Assembly: GCF_020819595.1 (NCBI RefSeq)
Contig: NZ_JAJHNP010000021.1
Location: 1-64,000 of the forward strand
DNA: 64,000 nt
Direction of reading: 5' to 3'
Source: Streptomyces barringtoniae
GTDB taxonomy: Bacteria; Actinomycetota; Actinomycetes; Streptomycetales; Streptomycetaceae
In this document: one piece after another, positions 8,470 to 16,738 of the stretch
Layout of the letters: each line of letters starts with the position of its first letter
How positions within the stretch are numbered: position 1 is the stretch's first letter
Notes under the pieces: model-generated
The model's database searches: none
What the model was told of the DNA's origin: nothing
The model's input: only the letters and a program-made list of their open reading frames with translations
Made by a program: the position numbers and the translations under genes

Positions 8470-10308
8470 ATGGACCTCAAGATGCTCCAGGCCATCACCC
8501 CCTCTGAGTACGCGGACGCAGCGGACGGATACCGCGCGATCAGTGACATGGCCGACGCGGCCAAGGGCCGCATCGACAAGCAGATCACCAAGGTCATGCA
8601 GAAGGCCAACGAGGGCGAGGCGGCGGACGCGGCGCAGAAGCAACTGGCCAAGCTCTCACGGAACTTCCACTACACCCAGGTCGAATGCGGTCTGATCAGC
8701 GGAGCACTCAACGGTTTTTCGTCAGAGGTCGCCGCCCCACGTCGCCGCCTGCTCGAGGCACTTGATGACGCGAAGGCGCTGTCGTACACCGTCAACGCAA
8801 ACGGCAGCGTCGCATACCCCGCCGGGGGCGAGAACGAACTGACCGGAGAGAAGATCGCCGGGGGAACAGTCACCGGGTTCAACGGTATCTACAGCCGCGG
8901 ACCCGGCCCCGACATGACCGGCCTGCGCAGCCCCAACCCGAACCGTGCGAAGGCCCAGGATATCGCCGACCGCATCGCCCACGCTGTGCAGGAAGCCACG
9001 GAGATCGACGACCGCTACAGCAAGGCGTTGGAGAAGCTCAAGGCGGCCCCTGGGTTGACGGTCGACACCAAGACGTGGACGGACGTGGCCGCCGATGCCG
9101 ACGCGGTGAGTTCAGCCGCGAGCGAGTACATCAAGGATCACATTCCGCTGGACAAGTCGCCTGCCGACTGCAAGAAGTGGTGGGACAGCCTCAGCGATGA
9201 GCAGCGCGACGAGTACAAGCGGGCTTTTCCGGAGATCATCGGCAACCTGGACGGCATTCCGTCCGATGTCCGGGACGAGGTCAACCGTGAGAACCTGGAT
9301 ATTCTGATCGGCAAGCTCTCCGGTGAGGACGGCGAAAGGGCCAAGACTCAGCTGGACGCTCTCAAGAGCATCCAGCAGCAGCTGCAGGACAACGCCGCCA
9401 AGCAACTGGTTGATCCCAAAGTGCCCCCCATGTACCTGCTGGGGGTTGGCGACGAGGGACTTGGTCGTGCCATCGTCGCGTTCGGGAACCCCGACAAGTC
9501 GAAGAACGTGTCGGCGTATGTTCCCGGTCTCGGTACCGCCCTGGACACCGGCTTCGCGGGGGGCGATGTGAAGCGCGCCTATGACACTGCGGTCGACGCC
9601 CGGAACATCGATCCGTCCAGCGCATCCATCGTGTGGCTGGGCTACGACCCACCGCAGCTCGACGCTCCCCTTGACCCCGCCACCTTGGTGTCCGACACGG
9701 ATGTCATGTCCGCACATGACGCGGAGAAGGGCGCACCGGCGTACAACTCGTTCATGGGTGGACTCGCCGCTACGAACGATCACAAGGACCTGCACCTGGT
9801 CGCGATCGGGCACTCCTACGGTTCTCGCCTCGTGGGCGCGGCGACGCAGGAGCCAGGGGGAATCCCCGGAGCCGATGACATCATCCTTGTCGGGAGCCCT
9901 GGAACCGGCGTTAACCACGCGGCAGATCTCGGGGTCGGAAAGGACCATGTGTTCGTGGGCGCGGCCGAGAACGACCCCGTCAGCCACCTGCCGTCGAAGA
10001 AGGAGGCCGTGGCCGGCACCGTCGGCTTCTTCGGCGGCGGTCCGGCCGGTGCGTACCTCCTCGGGGACCTCGCGGACCAGGGCGATGATGACCTCTGGTT
10101 CGGCAAGGACCCGGCCAGCGAGGCGTTCGGCGCCAGACGCTTTAAGGTGTTGGACGGCCCGATGCCGGTGGTCGACGGTCAGGGTCTGACTCCGGCACAT
10201 TCCAACTACTTCAACCCGGCCAGGGACAAGGACCCTGTGTCCGCTGCCAACATCGCGGCCATCGTCGCGGACCGTCCTGACCTCGTCACCTGGGACAAAC
10301 ACCGATGA
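8470..10308 (+). CDS. Alpha/beta hydrolase (DUF1023-type) with N-terminal helical export-like domain
   Basis: 612 residues. Residues about 1-330 are helix-rich, with a WXG100-like opening and a KKWWDSLSDEQRDEY segment. Residues about 360-600 form an alpha/beta hydrolase core: strand SIVWLGYDPP, nucleophile elbow HLVAIGHSYGSRLVG, IILVGSPGTGVNHA, a DPV segment and a late PAHSNYF histidine. This is the arrangement remembered for DUF1023 proteins. No Sec signal is present. Together with the following WXG100 and Ecc genes this suggests a T7SS-linked enzyme or effector. The substrate is unknown; ester or lipid targets are possible. Its stop overlaps the next start (ATGA). Confidence 0.87.
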   Translation: MDLKMLQAITPSEYADAADGYRAISDMADAAKGRIDKQITKVMQKANEGEAADAAQKQLAKLSRNFHYTQVECGLISGALNGFSSEVAAPRRRLLEALDDAKALSYTVNANGSVAYPAGGENELTGEKIAGGTVTGFNGIYSRGPGPDMTGLRSPNPNRAKAQDIADRIAHAVQEATEIDDRYSKALEKLKAAPGLTVDTKTWTDVAADADAVSSAASEYIKDHIPLDKSPADCKKWWDSLSDEQRDEYKRAFPEIIGNLDGIPSDVRDEVNRENLDILIGKLSGEDGERAKTQLDALKSIQQQLQDNAAKQLVDPKVPPMYLLGVGDEGLGRAIVAFGNPDKSKNVSAYVPGLGTALDTGFAGGDVKRAYDTAVDARNIDPSSASIVWLGYDPPQLDAPLDPATLVSDTDVMSAHDAEKGAPAYNSFMGGLAATNDHKDLHLVAIGHSYGSRLVGAATQEPGGIPGADDIILVGSPGTGVNHAADLGVGKDHVFVGAAENDPVSHLPSKKEAVAGTVGFFGGGPAGAYLLGDLADQGDDDLWFGKDPASEAFGARRFKVLDGPMPVVDGQGLTPAHSNYFNPARDKDPVSAANIAAIVADRPDLVTWDKHR

Positions 10309-10922
10309 AAACTCGTGCTGTGGCCCTCATGGCGTCGACCCTCATCGTTTCCGGTTGTGGCTTCATCGGCGGCAGCGGAAGTGAGGGAGGGAAAGCGGAT
10401 GCGTCGAAGGAGACGAGCATGGACATGCAGGAGGCGGCAGATCACGCAGAGGGGATCATCGATGCGACCCTCAAGGCGATCAACCCATCGGTCGAGGTCA
10501 TGCGAGGGCCGTCGAGCGACTCCAACTGCACCGACTTCAAGAACGACGGCACTGGCACCGGGTCGGTGAGCCGTCGACGTTATGTGATGACGATCATCTC
10601 GGACGAACGGCGTGGCAGCTTTCTCGGTGTCGTCGAGCGCTACTGGAAGAAGCAGGGTTACAAGATCACGTCGGTGCGAAGCAGTGCCGACATGCCGGCG
10701 ATCTTCGCGAGCGCGCCAGACGGCTTCGAGGTCAGCCTGGAGTTCGGGTACAAGGGCCAGGCCGGTTTCCACGTGACCTCCCCGTGTGTTGACGAGTCGA
10801 AGGTCACCGAGGCGCCCAGGAAACCCCTTGATCCTAACTCTCCTGAATCCAAGGGACTCCCCTACGTTCACTCCGACTTTTGGTCGGCGCGTACCCCGAT
10901 CTCCTCAGCCTCGCCGAACTGA
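10305..10922 (+). CDS. Small secreted lipoprotein
   Basis: 205 residues with a classic lipoprotein signal: MKTRAVALMASTLIVSGC, lipobox cysteine at 18, followed by a Gly/Ser linker. The mature part is a mixed alpha/beta domain with two further cysteines (SNC...SPC) that could form a disulfide outside the membrane. ATG 10305 overlaps the hydrolase stop by 4 nt, so the two are translationally coupled. A surface-anchored protein coupled to an exported hydrolase could be its immunity or localisation factor; this is inference. Confidence 0.85.
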   Translation: MKTRAVALMASTLIVSGCGFIGGSGSEGGKADASKETSMDMQEAADHAEGIIDATLKAINPSVEVMRGPSSDSNCTDFKNDGTGTGSVSRRRYVMTIISDERRGSFLGVVERYWKKQGYKITSVRSSADMPAIFASAPDGFEVSLEFGYKGQAGFHVTSPCVDESKVTEAPRKPLDPNSPESKGLPYVHSDFWSARTPISSASPN

Positions 10923-11218
10923 TCGCTGCCGAGCCCGGCTATATGTGAGAGAGAAGCCGCGATGACAAGTTGGGCTGCTGCCCAGTTCGGCGAGCGGTCC
11001 ATCCTTGTGGCCGGCGGCCGCAGCAGGCAGAAACCAGTCGCGTGTGGGCTGGTCCCGGCGCAGGCCCCATGCTCACAGGAGGATTATCGCTTGCGCCCTG
11101 GCTGCGGCGCAGGCGGACTAGGGGTGGGGCGGGTGTCGGGTATCTGCTGGCAATGGCATGTCAACACGGACGACCTTGTTGCAAAGCGCCAGGTCAATGA
11201 GGCGATTGCCTGTGCGAG
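10923..11218 (+). other. Gap with no supported gene
   Basis: A frame from ATG 10962 exists, but its composition (many Cys, Gly and Arg, no clear secondary structure) is not protein-like. The stretch may hold the lost 5' end of the truncated gene that follows. Confidence 0.45.
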
Positions 11219-11728
11219 GTGTCACAGGATGCCTACGCGAGGGCTCGGGACATCATCCGGCGTCTGTTGAGCAGGGATAGCCGATCGGATGCCACGGTCC
11301 TCTTGGAGCGCCTCGACCAGCACCGAGCGATGGTAGTGCAGCGTTCCGTGCCGGACCGCGGTGAGGCGGCGCGCAGGGCCGCAGCCGAGTGGGCTCCCGC
11401 CCTGGAACAACTGGTACGGGCGGACCCTGCGACCTATGCGGAGCTGCGTGCCCTGATCGGAACAGACAGGCAGACCTCCGTGACCAACCAGCGCAACCAC
11501 GGCTCGGGCACCTTTATCAGTGGCAACGTCGAGGGTGGTCTCACGATTGCATCGACCGATTCGGCGACACGAGCTCGTCCCGGATGGCCCTCAGCCTCGC
11601 CCTATCGCATGCACCAGATCACGCCACTTCGGTCCCTTTCGCGTTGCGCCTGCAACTTGGGATGCGAGAGGATGTTCGACGCACTGTGGGCTCTGGCGTC
11701 GCGAGGTGAAGCAGCGGCGATTGAGTAG
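11219..11728 (+). pseudogene. Probable truncated gene with GNVxGG-type motif
   Basis: Up to 169 residues from GTG 11219. The first about 100 residues are protein-like: a helical segment (AYARARDIIRRLLSRD, ALEQLVRADPATYAELRAL) ending in a Gly/Asn motif, NHGSGTFISGNVEGGLTI, of the kind found in Streptomyces proteins that couple a helical domain to a short beta-arch motif. The usual Ala/Gly-rich N-terminus is missing and a stop lies just upstream (11198-11200). The last 60 residues read as out-of-frame sequence. Best read as a remnant that lost its 5' end and was frameshifted after the motif. A short genuine protein ending near 11580 cannot be excluded. Confidence 0.45.
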
Positions 11729-11761
11729 TCCCGGCACACAACACGCTTACGGGGTGGGTGG

Positions 11762-12094
11762 ATGAAGTTCGACATGGGGTCGACGACCCTGTCGCAGCTC
11801 GGGAAGAGCACCGTCGGCTCAAGCGACGACCTGGGAACGCTGATCAGGTTGCTGATCCAGGCGGCCGAACCGTTGGAGGGGAAGTTCAACGGTGCCGGCA
11901 AGGCAGCGTTCGACACGTTCAAGGTGCATGCCGACGAGATCACGGCGGACCTGAACAGCTCGCTGGGCGCGATCCTCGGCGGTCAGTCCGGTATGGACAC
12001 GGCGTTCGGCAGTGGTGACGTGGAGTTGGGTGACAACGCGCACCAGAACATGGGCGCTGCCAACTTCGACGCCGCCCGTTTCGGCGCGCGGTAA
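11762..12094 (+). CDS. WXG100-family (ESAT-6-like) protein A
   Basis: 110 residues, small and helical, without signal peptide. A helix-turn-helix hairpin is visible with a KFNGAGKAAFDTFKVHADEI turn region that replaces the strict W-x-G by F-N-G. The GGGGTGGG upstream of ATG 11762 serves as RBS. It forms a pair with the 103-residue protein that follows, as expected for heterodimeric T7SS substrates, and sits upstream of the Ecc genes. It probably leaves the cell through that machine. Confidence 0.82.
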   Translation: MKFDMGSTTLSQLGKSTVGSSDDLGTLIRLLIQAAEPLEGKFNGAGKAAFDTFKVHADEITADLNSSLGAILGGQSGMDTAFGSGDVELGDNAHQNMGAANFDAARFGAR

Positions 12095-12150
12095 CCGCCG
12101 TCGAAGAGGAACTCACCGCTATCGTCACCGTTTTCAAGGGGGACTCGATC

Positions 12151-12462
12151 ATGCCTCAGAATCAGGACCGCCGCTCGTACGACACCGGCGCCTCCGCCGA
12201 CGTGCAGACCAGCCTGTCCGGAATCATCGGCCAGTTGGAGCGCGTGCTGACCGACCGCGACCGGGCGGTCAAGGCTGCGATGGCCGACTTCCGGGCCGAT
12301 GGTGTCTCGGACGAGTACCACGGCAAGGAGGTCCGCTGGCACAAGGCCGCTGCCGAGGTGCGCGAGATCATCCGTCTGGTCCGCAACACGCTGGAGCAGA
12401 ACGACGGCACCGCTCAAGCCACCCTCGCCAAGGCGAAGGCAGCGGTCGACAACATCGGCTGA
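12151..12462 (+). CDS. WXG100-family (ESAT-6-like) protein B
   Basis: 103 residues of nearly continuous amphipathic helix (VQTSLSGIIGQLERVLTDRD, AAEVREIIRLVRNTLEQND), with a break at DGVSDEYHGKE where WXG100 proteins turn. The turn lacks the literal W-x-G. A strong AAGGGGGA precedes ATG 12151. The C-terminus lacks an obvious YxxxD/E export signal, so the partner or the effector may carry it. Likely dimer partner of the preceding protein. Confidence 0.82.
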   Translation: MPQNQDRRSYDTGASADVQTSLSGIIGQLERVLTDRDRAVKAAMADFRADGVSDEYHGKEVRWHKAAAEVREIIRLVRNTLEQNDGTAQATLAKAKAAVDNIG

Positions 12463-12542
12463 CCGGCGGTTGGCGGTGTCCCTCTCCGCTCCCGTCGGCG
12501 CCGCTCGCCCGTGCAGGCCATGCATCTGTAGCCTGCGCGACC

Positions 12543-13019
12543 ATGGCTGACATGTTCGAGCTGATGCTCGCGTTGGACCTGCGTGACGAGTTGTCGGCGG
12601 GCGAACTCGCGGAGCTGCGATGGCATCTGGGAGTGGGCCCCCAGCCGGACACATTCCGTATCGCCACTGAATTTCCGGTCGTGGTGGAGGACGAAGACGG
12701 AGAGTGCGTCCTCGAGGATCATCCTGAGCCCCTTCTCGGCCAGCAGGGTGGTGGCTACAAGGTTGGGGGCGCACTTGTCTCCGTGCTGCTGCGTCTGCAG
12801 GACGCGGGGCAGGAGGGCTGGGCGCTGACCAGCCGGCAGGAGATCCATCCGGACGATTTCGAGCGCACTGGTGAACTCCTCAGCTGGCTCGCGGCAAAGG
12901 CCAGCGAGCGGCACCGAGGCTGCGACGGCGATGTCCATCTGGGATGGATCCGGTTCTACGAAGAGCCCCAGCCGGCACCGTTGGTAGTGCGTGACGGCGC
13001 GGTTGTCTGGCCGTCGTAG
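12543..13019 (+). CDS. Hypothetical acidic protein
   Basis: 158 residues, acidic, soluble, no signal peptide. It opens MADMFELMLALDLRDELS and has several Trp/Glu-rich segments (ELAELRWHLGVGP, GDVHLGWIRFYEE). I do not recognise the family. There is no Shine-Dalgarno before ATG 12543, but TAGCCT ends 8 nt upstream, which fits a leaderless transcript. It lies between WXG100 genes and a related-looking broken gene. Confidence 0.68.
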   Translation: MADMFELMLALDLRDELSAGELAELRWHLGVGPQPDTFRIATEFPVVVEDEDGECVLEDHPEPLLGQQGGGYKVGGALVSVLLRLQDAGQEGWALTSRQEIHPDDFERTGELLSWLAAKASERHRGCDGDVHLGWIRFYEEPQPAPLVVRDGAVVWPS

Positions 13020-13047
13020 ATCCGTGTCTGCACCGTACGCTGGTGTG

Positions 13048-13648
13048 ATGGGGGTGGCGATAGAGCTACTGATCGTGGACTGGCCGCGCGTGGAGGCAGC
13101 ACCACCCGGCGATCGGGAAGACCTGCTGACCGATGCCGCGTTCGGCGAGGCGTACAGCGACGATCTCTTCGAGGCATGGCTGGTCGTGGTCCACGCAGCC
13201 GGGTGAGGACTGGTTCGGCCGGTATGCCTTTCGGAACACGCACGGCTCGTACAAGCCGCACGCCTGGGCCGGCTTTCGGTGTGAGTACATGCGCGAGTTC
13301 GTCGAGCCGAAGGTGCGTGAGGTGGTGGACCGGTTCGTCGACACGTTGTTCTGGCATGGACTGGAGGACGCCACCGGCGCCGGTTCGGGGCTCCCAGACC
13401 GGCCGTGCACCTGGGACGCAGACCTCTTGCTGTGGTGTCCGCCCGATCAGGTACCCCTGCTCGCTGGGTGGTGGCGGCAGGTGAAAACTCACCTGGAGAT
13501 CTTGCGCGAGCCATTCATTCAGCACGCCGGGGAGCCCGGCGGACGGATCGGTACGTTCGAGTCGTTTGCCGACCTTCCCACCGACTGGGGCGAGGTGGTC
13601 ACGGAGGCAGAGCGCCGTGGCTGGGGCGTCGTCGGCCTGCGCTGCTGA
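13048..13648 (+). pseudogene. Frameshifted hypothetical gene
   Basis: Begins with protein-like sequence from ATG 13048 (MGVAIELLIVDWPRVEAAPP) and runs in one frame to a stop at 13206. Near 13175-13195 the coherent reading moves to the next frame, continuing WSTQPGEDWFGRYAFRNTHG and on to 13648 with clear protein character. One extra base near this point explains both parts. Restored length would be about 200 residues. Family not recognised. A sequencing error is possible; otherwise a recent pseudogene. TACGCT 6 nt before the ATG suggests a leaderless start. Confidence 0.72.
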
Positions 13649-13742
13649 CCGCTGCCCATCCCCTGCCTCGTTGCGTCCGGAATCCGCACGGCGAGAAGAT
13701 GTTCGACGAGCACCCGCGTGTCCAGCGAACCGGATTTGAGTG

Positions 13743-14036
13743 ATGGCAGCCCAGGATTACGACAGTCAGCTTCTTGAGTCCGTGGCGGTGCGGCGTCGGC
13801 GGTTGCGTGATGCCGTGTTGTTCGGGGCGCAGCGGCAGCGGCGGACCATGGACGAGCGGCTCGGGAAGGCGTTCGCGGGGGTGGTGATCGCCGCCGTGGT
13901 GTGTGCGGGGTGTGTGGGGTGGTCCTTCGTCGCGCACCGCGTGATCGGGAAGGCTCCGTACGGGACTTCTGCGCCTGTGTCCACGCCCTCCGGTCAGCGC
14001 ACCGTTCCACCGCAGCCTGCGAATTCGGCCCGATGA
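13743..14036 (+). CDS. One-TM protein resembling an EccB N-terminus
   Basis: 97 residues. A cytosolic, Arg-rich N-terminus (VRRRRLRDAVLFGAQRQRR) precedes one membrane span, AFAGVVIAAVVCAGCVGWSF (about residues 44-63), then a short Pro/Ser-rich outside tail. Charge pattern and position next to eccD recall the N-terminal anchor of EccB, which in intact ESX systems is followed by a large extracytoplasmic domain that is absent here. ATG 13743 or GTG 13740 may start it. It could be a stub that still binds EccC/EccD, or an unrelated small membrane subunit. Confidence 0.7.
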   Translation: MAAQDYDSQLLESVAVRRRRLRDAVLFGAQRQRRTMDERLGKAFAGVVIAAVVCAGCVGWSFVAHRVIGKAPYGTSAPVSTPSGQRTVPPQPANSAR

Positions 14037-14049
14037 TAGGTTCGAACGC

Positions 14050-15414
14050 GTGATATCCCGGGGGACTGTGAGCCGTACGTCACTGAGTCGAGTCACGTTG
14101 GTCGGTGAGCGGCGTCGGGTGGATCTGGTGCTGCCGGCCCGGGAGCCGGTCGGGCTGCTGTTGCCCGAGGTGATGCGGCTGCTCGACGACCGGGTGGCCG
14201 AACGTCCGCAGGACCGGCACCTGGTGACGGCCGACGGAAGTGCTCTGGAGCCGGATGCCACGCTGGAGTCGGCGGGAGTGCCCGACGGTGCCGTACTCCG
14301 GCTGGTCCGGGTCGAGGACGCGCCGTCCGCTCCGGTGGTCCATGACGTGAGTGACGAGGCTGCCGGCGATCTGGATGTGCGGGCCTGGCGGTGGGACGCG
14401 CGGGCGCGGCGGATCACGGCCGCCGCCGCGGGTGTGGTCTGGGCGTCGGCCGTCGGCTTCATGGCGCGTCAGGGGTTCGAGGCCGAGACTGCGGGATGGT
14501 CGCTCCTGGTGATCGCAGCGATGGCCGCGGTGGCCGGTGCGCTGCTGGGGCGGGCCGGACACAAGGGGCTCGCCGCCGCTCTGGTCGTGGTGAGTGCCGC
14601 TGTGGGTGTGCAGGGCGCGTCGGCGCTTGCCGTAGCCCAGGGCTGGCCGGGAGCTGTGCGGCCGGCGGCGGTGCTCTCGGTCCTGGTGGTGGCGCTGGTG
14701 CTCCTCGGGTGGTTCTCGCCGTTCGGGCGGGGTGCGCTGGTCGGGGCAGGGGCACTCGCCGGAGCGGGCGCGTGCTGGGAGGTGGCGCTTGCGTTCCAGT
14801 CCGGCGGAGCCGACACGGCCGGTTCGGCACGTGCCGGGGCGCTGCTCGCCGTGGTGTCCGTCGTCGCGCTAGGTGTGCTGCCGCGGTTGGCGCTGGCGGC
14901 GTCGGGTCTGTCCGGGCTGGACGACCGACGCTCCGCGGGCTCGTCGGTCGGTCGCTACCAAGTGGCCACCGCGTTGGCCGCTACGCATCGGGGGCTGGCG
15001 CTGGCGACGGTCGTCACCGCGGTCTGCGGTGCGGTCGCCGGCGTACTGGCGGTGCGTACGGTGACGGTGTGGACGGTGTTGCTGGCTGTCGCCGTGGCCT
15101 TCGTCCTCGCGCTGCGGGCGCGTGCCTACCCGCTGGTGGCGGAAGTGGTCGTACTGCTCGCGGCGTCCATGGTGGTGGCGCTGCGGCTGGCCTGGTTGTG
15201 GCGGGAGCACTCGGGAGCGCCGGCACCGCTCGCCGTTCTCGGCGTGCTGGTCGTGGTGTCGCTGGGTGTGCTGGCCGTGCAGCCCGCCGAGCATGTCCGG
15301 GTTCGGCTGCGCAAGGCCGGTGACGTCCTGGAGTCGGCTGGTGTGGTCGCTCTGTTCCCGCTGGTCCTCGGGGTGTTCGGGGTGTACGGGCGGCTGCTGG
15401 GCACCTTCGCGTGA
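14050..15414 (+). CDS. eccD: EccD-like T7SS membrane channel protein
   Basis: 454 residues. Residues about 1-100 form the ubiquitin-like (YukD-type) domain: SRVTLVGERRRVDLVLPA, EVMRLL, LESAGVPDGAVLRLVRV. From about residue 125 there are roughly eleven hydrophobic spans to the C-terminus. This is the EccD layout, the pore-lining subunit of the ESX inner-membrane complex. GTG 14050 is used, with TAGGTT 7 nt upstream (leaderless type); GTG 14068 is an alternative. The next gene begins 10 nt after the stop. Confidence 0.9.
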   Translation: MISRGTVSRTSLSRVTLVGERRRVDLVLPAREPVGLLLPEVMRLLDDRVAERPQDRHLVTADGSALEPDATLESAGVPDGAVLRLVRVEDAPSAPVVHDVSDEAAGDLDVRAWRWDARARRITAAAAGVVWASAVGFMARQGFEAETAGWSLLVIAAMAAVAGALLGRAGHKGLAAALVVVSAAVGVQGASALAVAQGWPGAVRPAAVLSVLVVALVLLGWFSPFGRGALVGAGALAGAGACWEVALAFQSGGADTAGSARAGALLAVVSVVALGVLPRLALAASGLSGLDDRRSAGSSVGRYQVATALAATHRGLALATVVTAVCGAVAGVLAVRTVTVWTVLLAVAVAFVLALRARAYPLVAEVVVLLAASMVVALRLAWLWREHSGAPAPLAVLGVLVVVSLGVLAVQPAEHVRVRLRKAGDVLESAGVVALFPLVLGVFGVYGRLLGTFA

Positions 15415-15424
15415 GGTGGCGGTG

Positions 15425-16738
15425 ATGACGACTTCCGGCCGTTGGCAGGACGACGTACTGCGTGAGCTGACCGCGGGCTCCGCCGACGAGGCGCGCGCGA
15501 AGCCTGCGCCGGCTGACGCCCGGCAGCCCCTGCCCGTGCGCCGCCCGGACCAGGAGCGTCCCAACCCGGGTCGGCCGTCCCGCGAACACCACACCACGGG
15601 GCCGGTCTCGCGCGAGGACGAAGAGCGGTCCGCCCCGCAGACCCCGGCTCAGGTATCCCCGCGCCCCGCGACCGAGGTTCCGCCGGCGCCGTCGGCCCCG
15701 GCCCACCCCGGTACGGGGTCGCCCCCTCCCGGCGTCGAGGCAGTCCCGCAGACCCCGACGACGCCACCGAACGCCTCCCCCGCCGTACGGCCGCCACGCC
15801 AGGCCCGGCTGCCCATGGCAACGCCCGAGCCGGTGCCGACGCTCGATCCGCGCCTCGCCATAGCGCTGGGTTCGCCCCAGCACGGCGATTCGCTGGTCCG
15901 GCGTTCGGGTCGGTCGCTGCGCAAGCTGACCTCGTCGGCCGCGCAGGAGGTCGCCGTGGAAAGCCGGCTGGGCAGCATGGTGCAGCAGCCGGTGACCACG
16001 GGCCGGGTGATCGCGGTGACGTCGATCCGTGGTGGCGTGGGCAAGACCACGACCGCTGCGTTGCTGTCGCGGGCGTTCAGCCACTACCGGCACGACCCCG
16101 TGCTCGCTCTGGAGGCGGACGCGGCCCTGGGCACGCTGCCGGTGCGTATGGGCGCTCAGTCCGTACGCTGGTCGTGCGTCGAGCTGTCCCGGATCCTTAC
16201 TCCATCGATGCAACTGACCGATATCACCGGGTACTTGGTGCCGGTAGCGGACGGTGGCTGGCTGCTGCCCGCGAGTCAGGGGCGGGTGGGTGCCCCGCTG
16301 GACGTTGCGACCTACCGCACCGTGACGCTCGCGCTGCGGCGCTACTTCGCCGTCACGGTCGTGGACTGCGAGACGTTGCCCGGCGAGGTGGCCCGTACCG
16401 CGATGGACACCGCGCACGCGCGGGTGGTCGTCGCCCCGCTCACCGCCGAAGGGGTGGGCGGTACCCGGATCGTCCTGGACTGGCTCGGTGGGCTGCCGCA
16501 TGCCGCGCTCGCCTCCACCGTCGTGGCCCTCACCTCGAACACGCCCGACGCGAACCTCGACCTGAAGGCCGCCACGGCCCACCTGCGGGAAACCGGAGTC
16601 ACCCTCGTGCATCTGCCCTACGATCGGCACCTGGCCGGTGGCGGACCGATCATGCCCGATCGGCTGGGTGAGGCCACGCGCCGCGCTGCCACCCAGCTCG
16701 CCGCCGAGTCCCTGCAGAGGGCGGTGCGGGTGCGGTGA
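15425..16738 (+). CDS. Proline-rich MinD/ParA-like ATPase (EspI-like)
   Basis: 437 residues. The first about 130 residues are a disordered, Pro/Thr/Arg-rich region. The C-terminal half is a MinD/ParA P-loop ATPase: deviant Walker A VTSIRGGVGKTTTAALLSRA near residues 199-212, and an AVTVVDCE strand that corresponds to Walker A-prime/B. A proline-rich tail before such an ATPase recalls mycobacterial EspI, which modulates ESX-1 export. ATG 15425 has GAGG about 8 nt upstream; the stop overlaps eccC (GTGA). Confidence 0.86.
   Translation: MTTSGRWQDDVLRELTAGSADEARAKPAPADARQPLPVRRPDQERPNPGRPSREHHTTGPVSREDEERSAPQTPAQVSPRPATEVPPAPSAPAHPGTGSPPPGVEAVPQTPTTPPNASPAVRPPRQARLPMATPEPVPTLDPRLAIALGSPQHGDSLVRRSGRSLRKLTSSAAQEVAVESRLGSMVQQPVTTGRVIAVTSIRGGVGKTTTAALLSRAFSHYRHDPVLALEADAALGTLPVRMGAQSVRWSCVELSRILTPSMQLTDITGYLVPVADGGWLLPASQGRVGAPLDVATYRTVTLALRRYFAVTVVDCETLPGEVARTAMDTAHARVVVAPLTAEGVGGTRIVLDWLGGLPHAALASTVVALTSNTPDANLDLKAATAHLRETGVTLVHLPYDRHLAGGGPIMPDRLGEATRRAATQLAAESLQRAVRVR

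Noticed and set aside
10962..11270. 102-residue frame rich in Cys and Gly
   Set aside because: Weak start and no recognisable secondary structure; overlaps the truncated gene.
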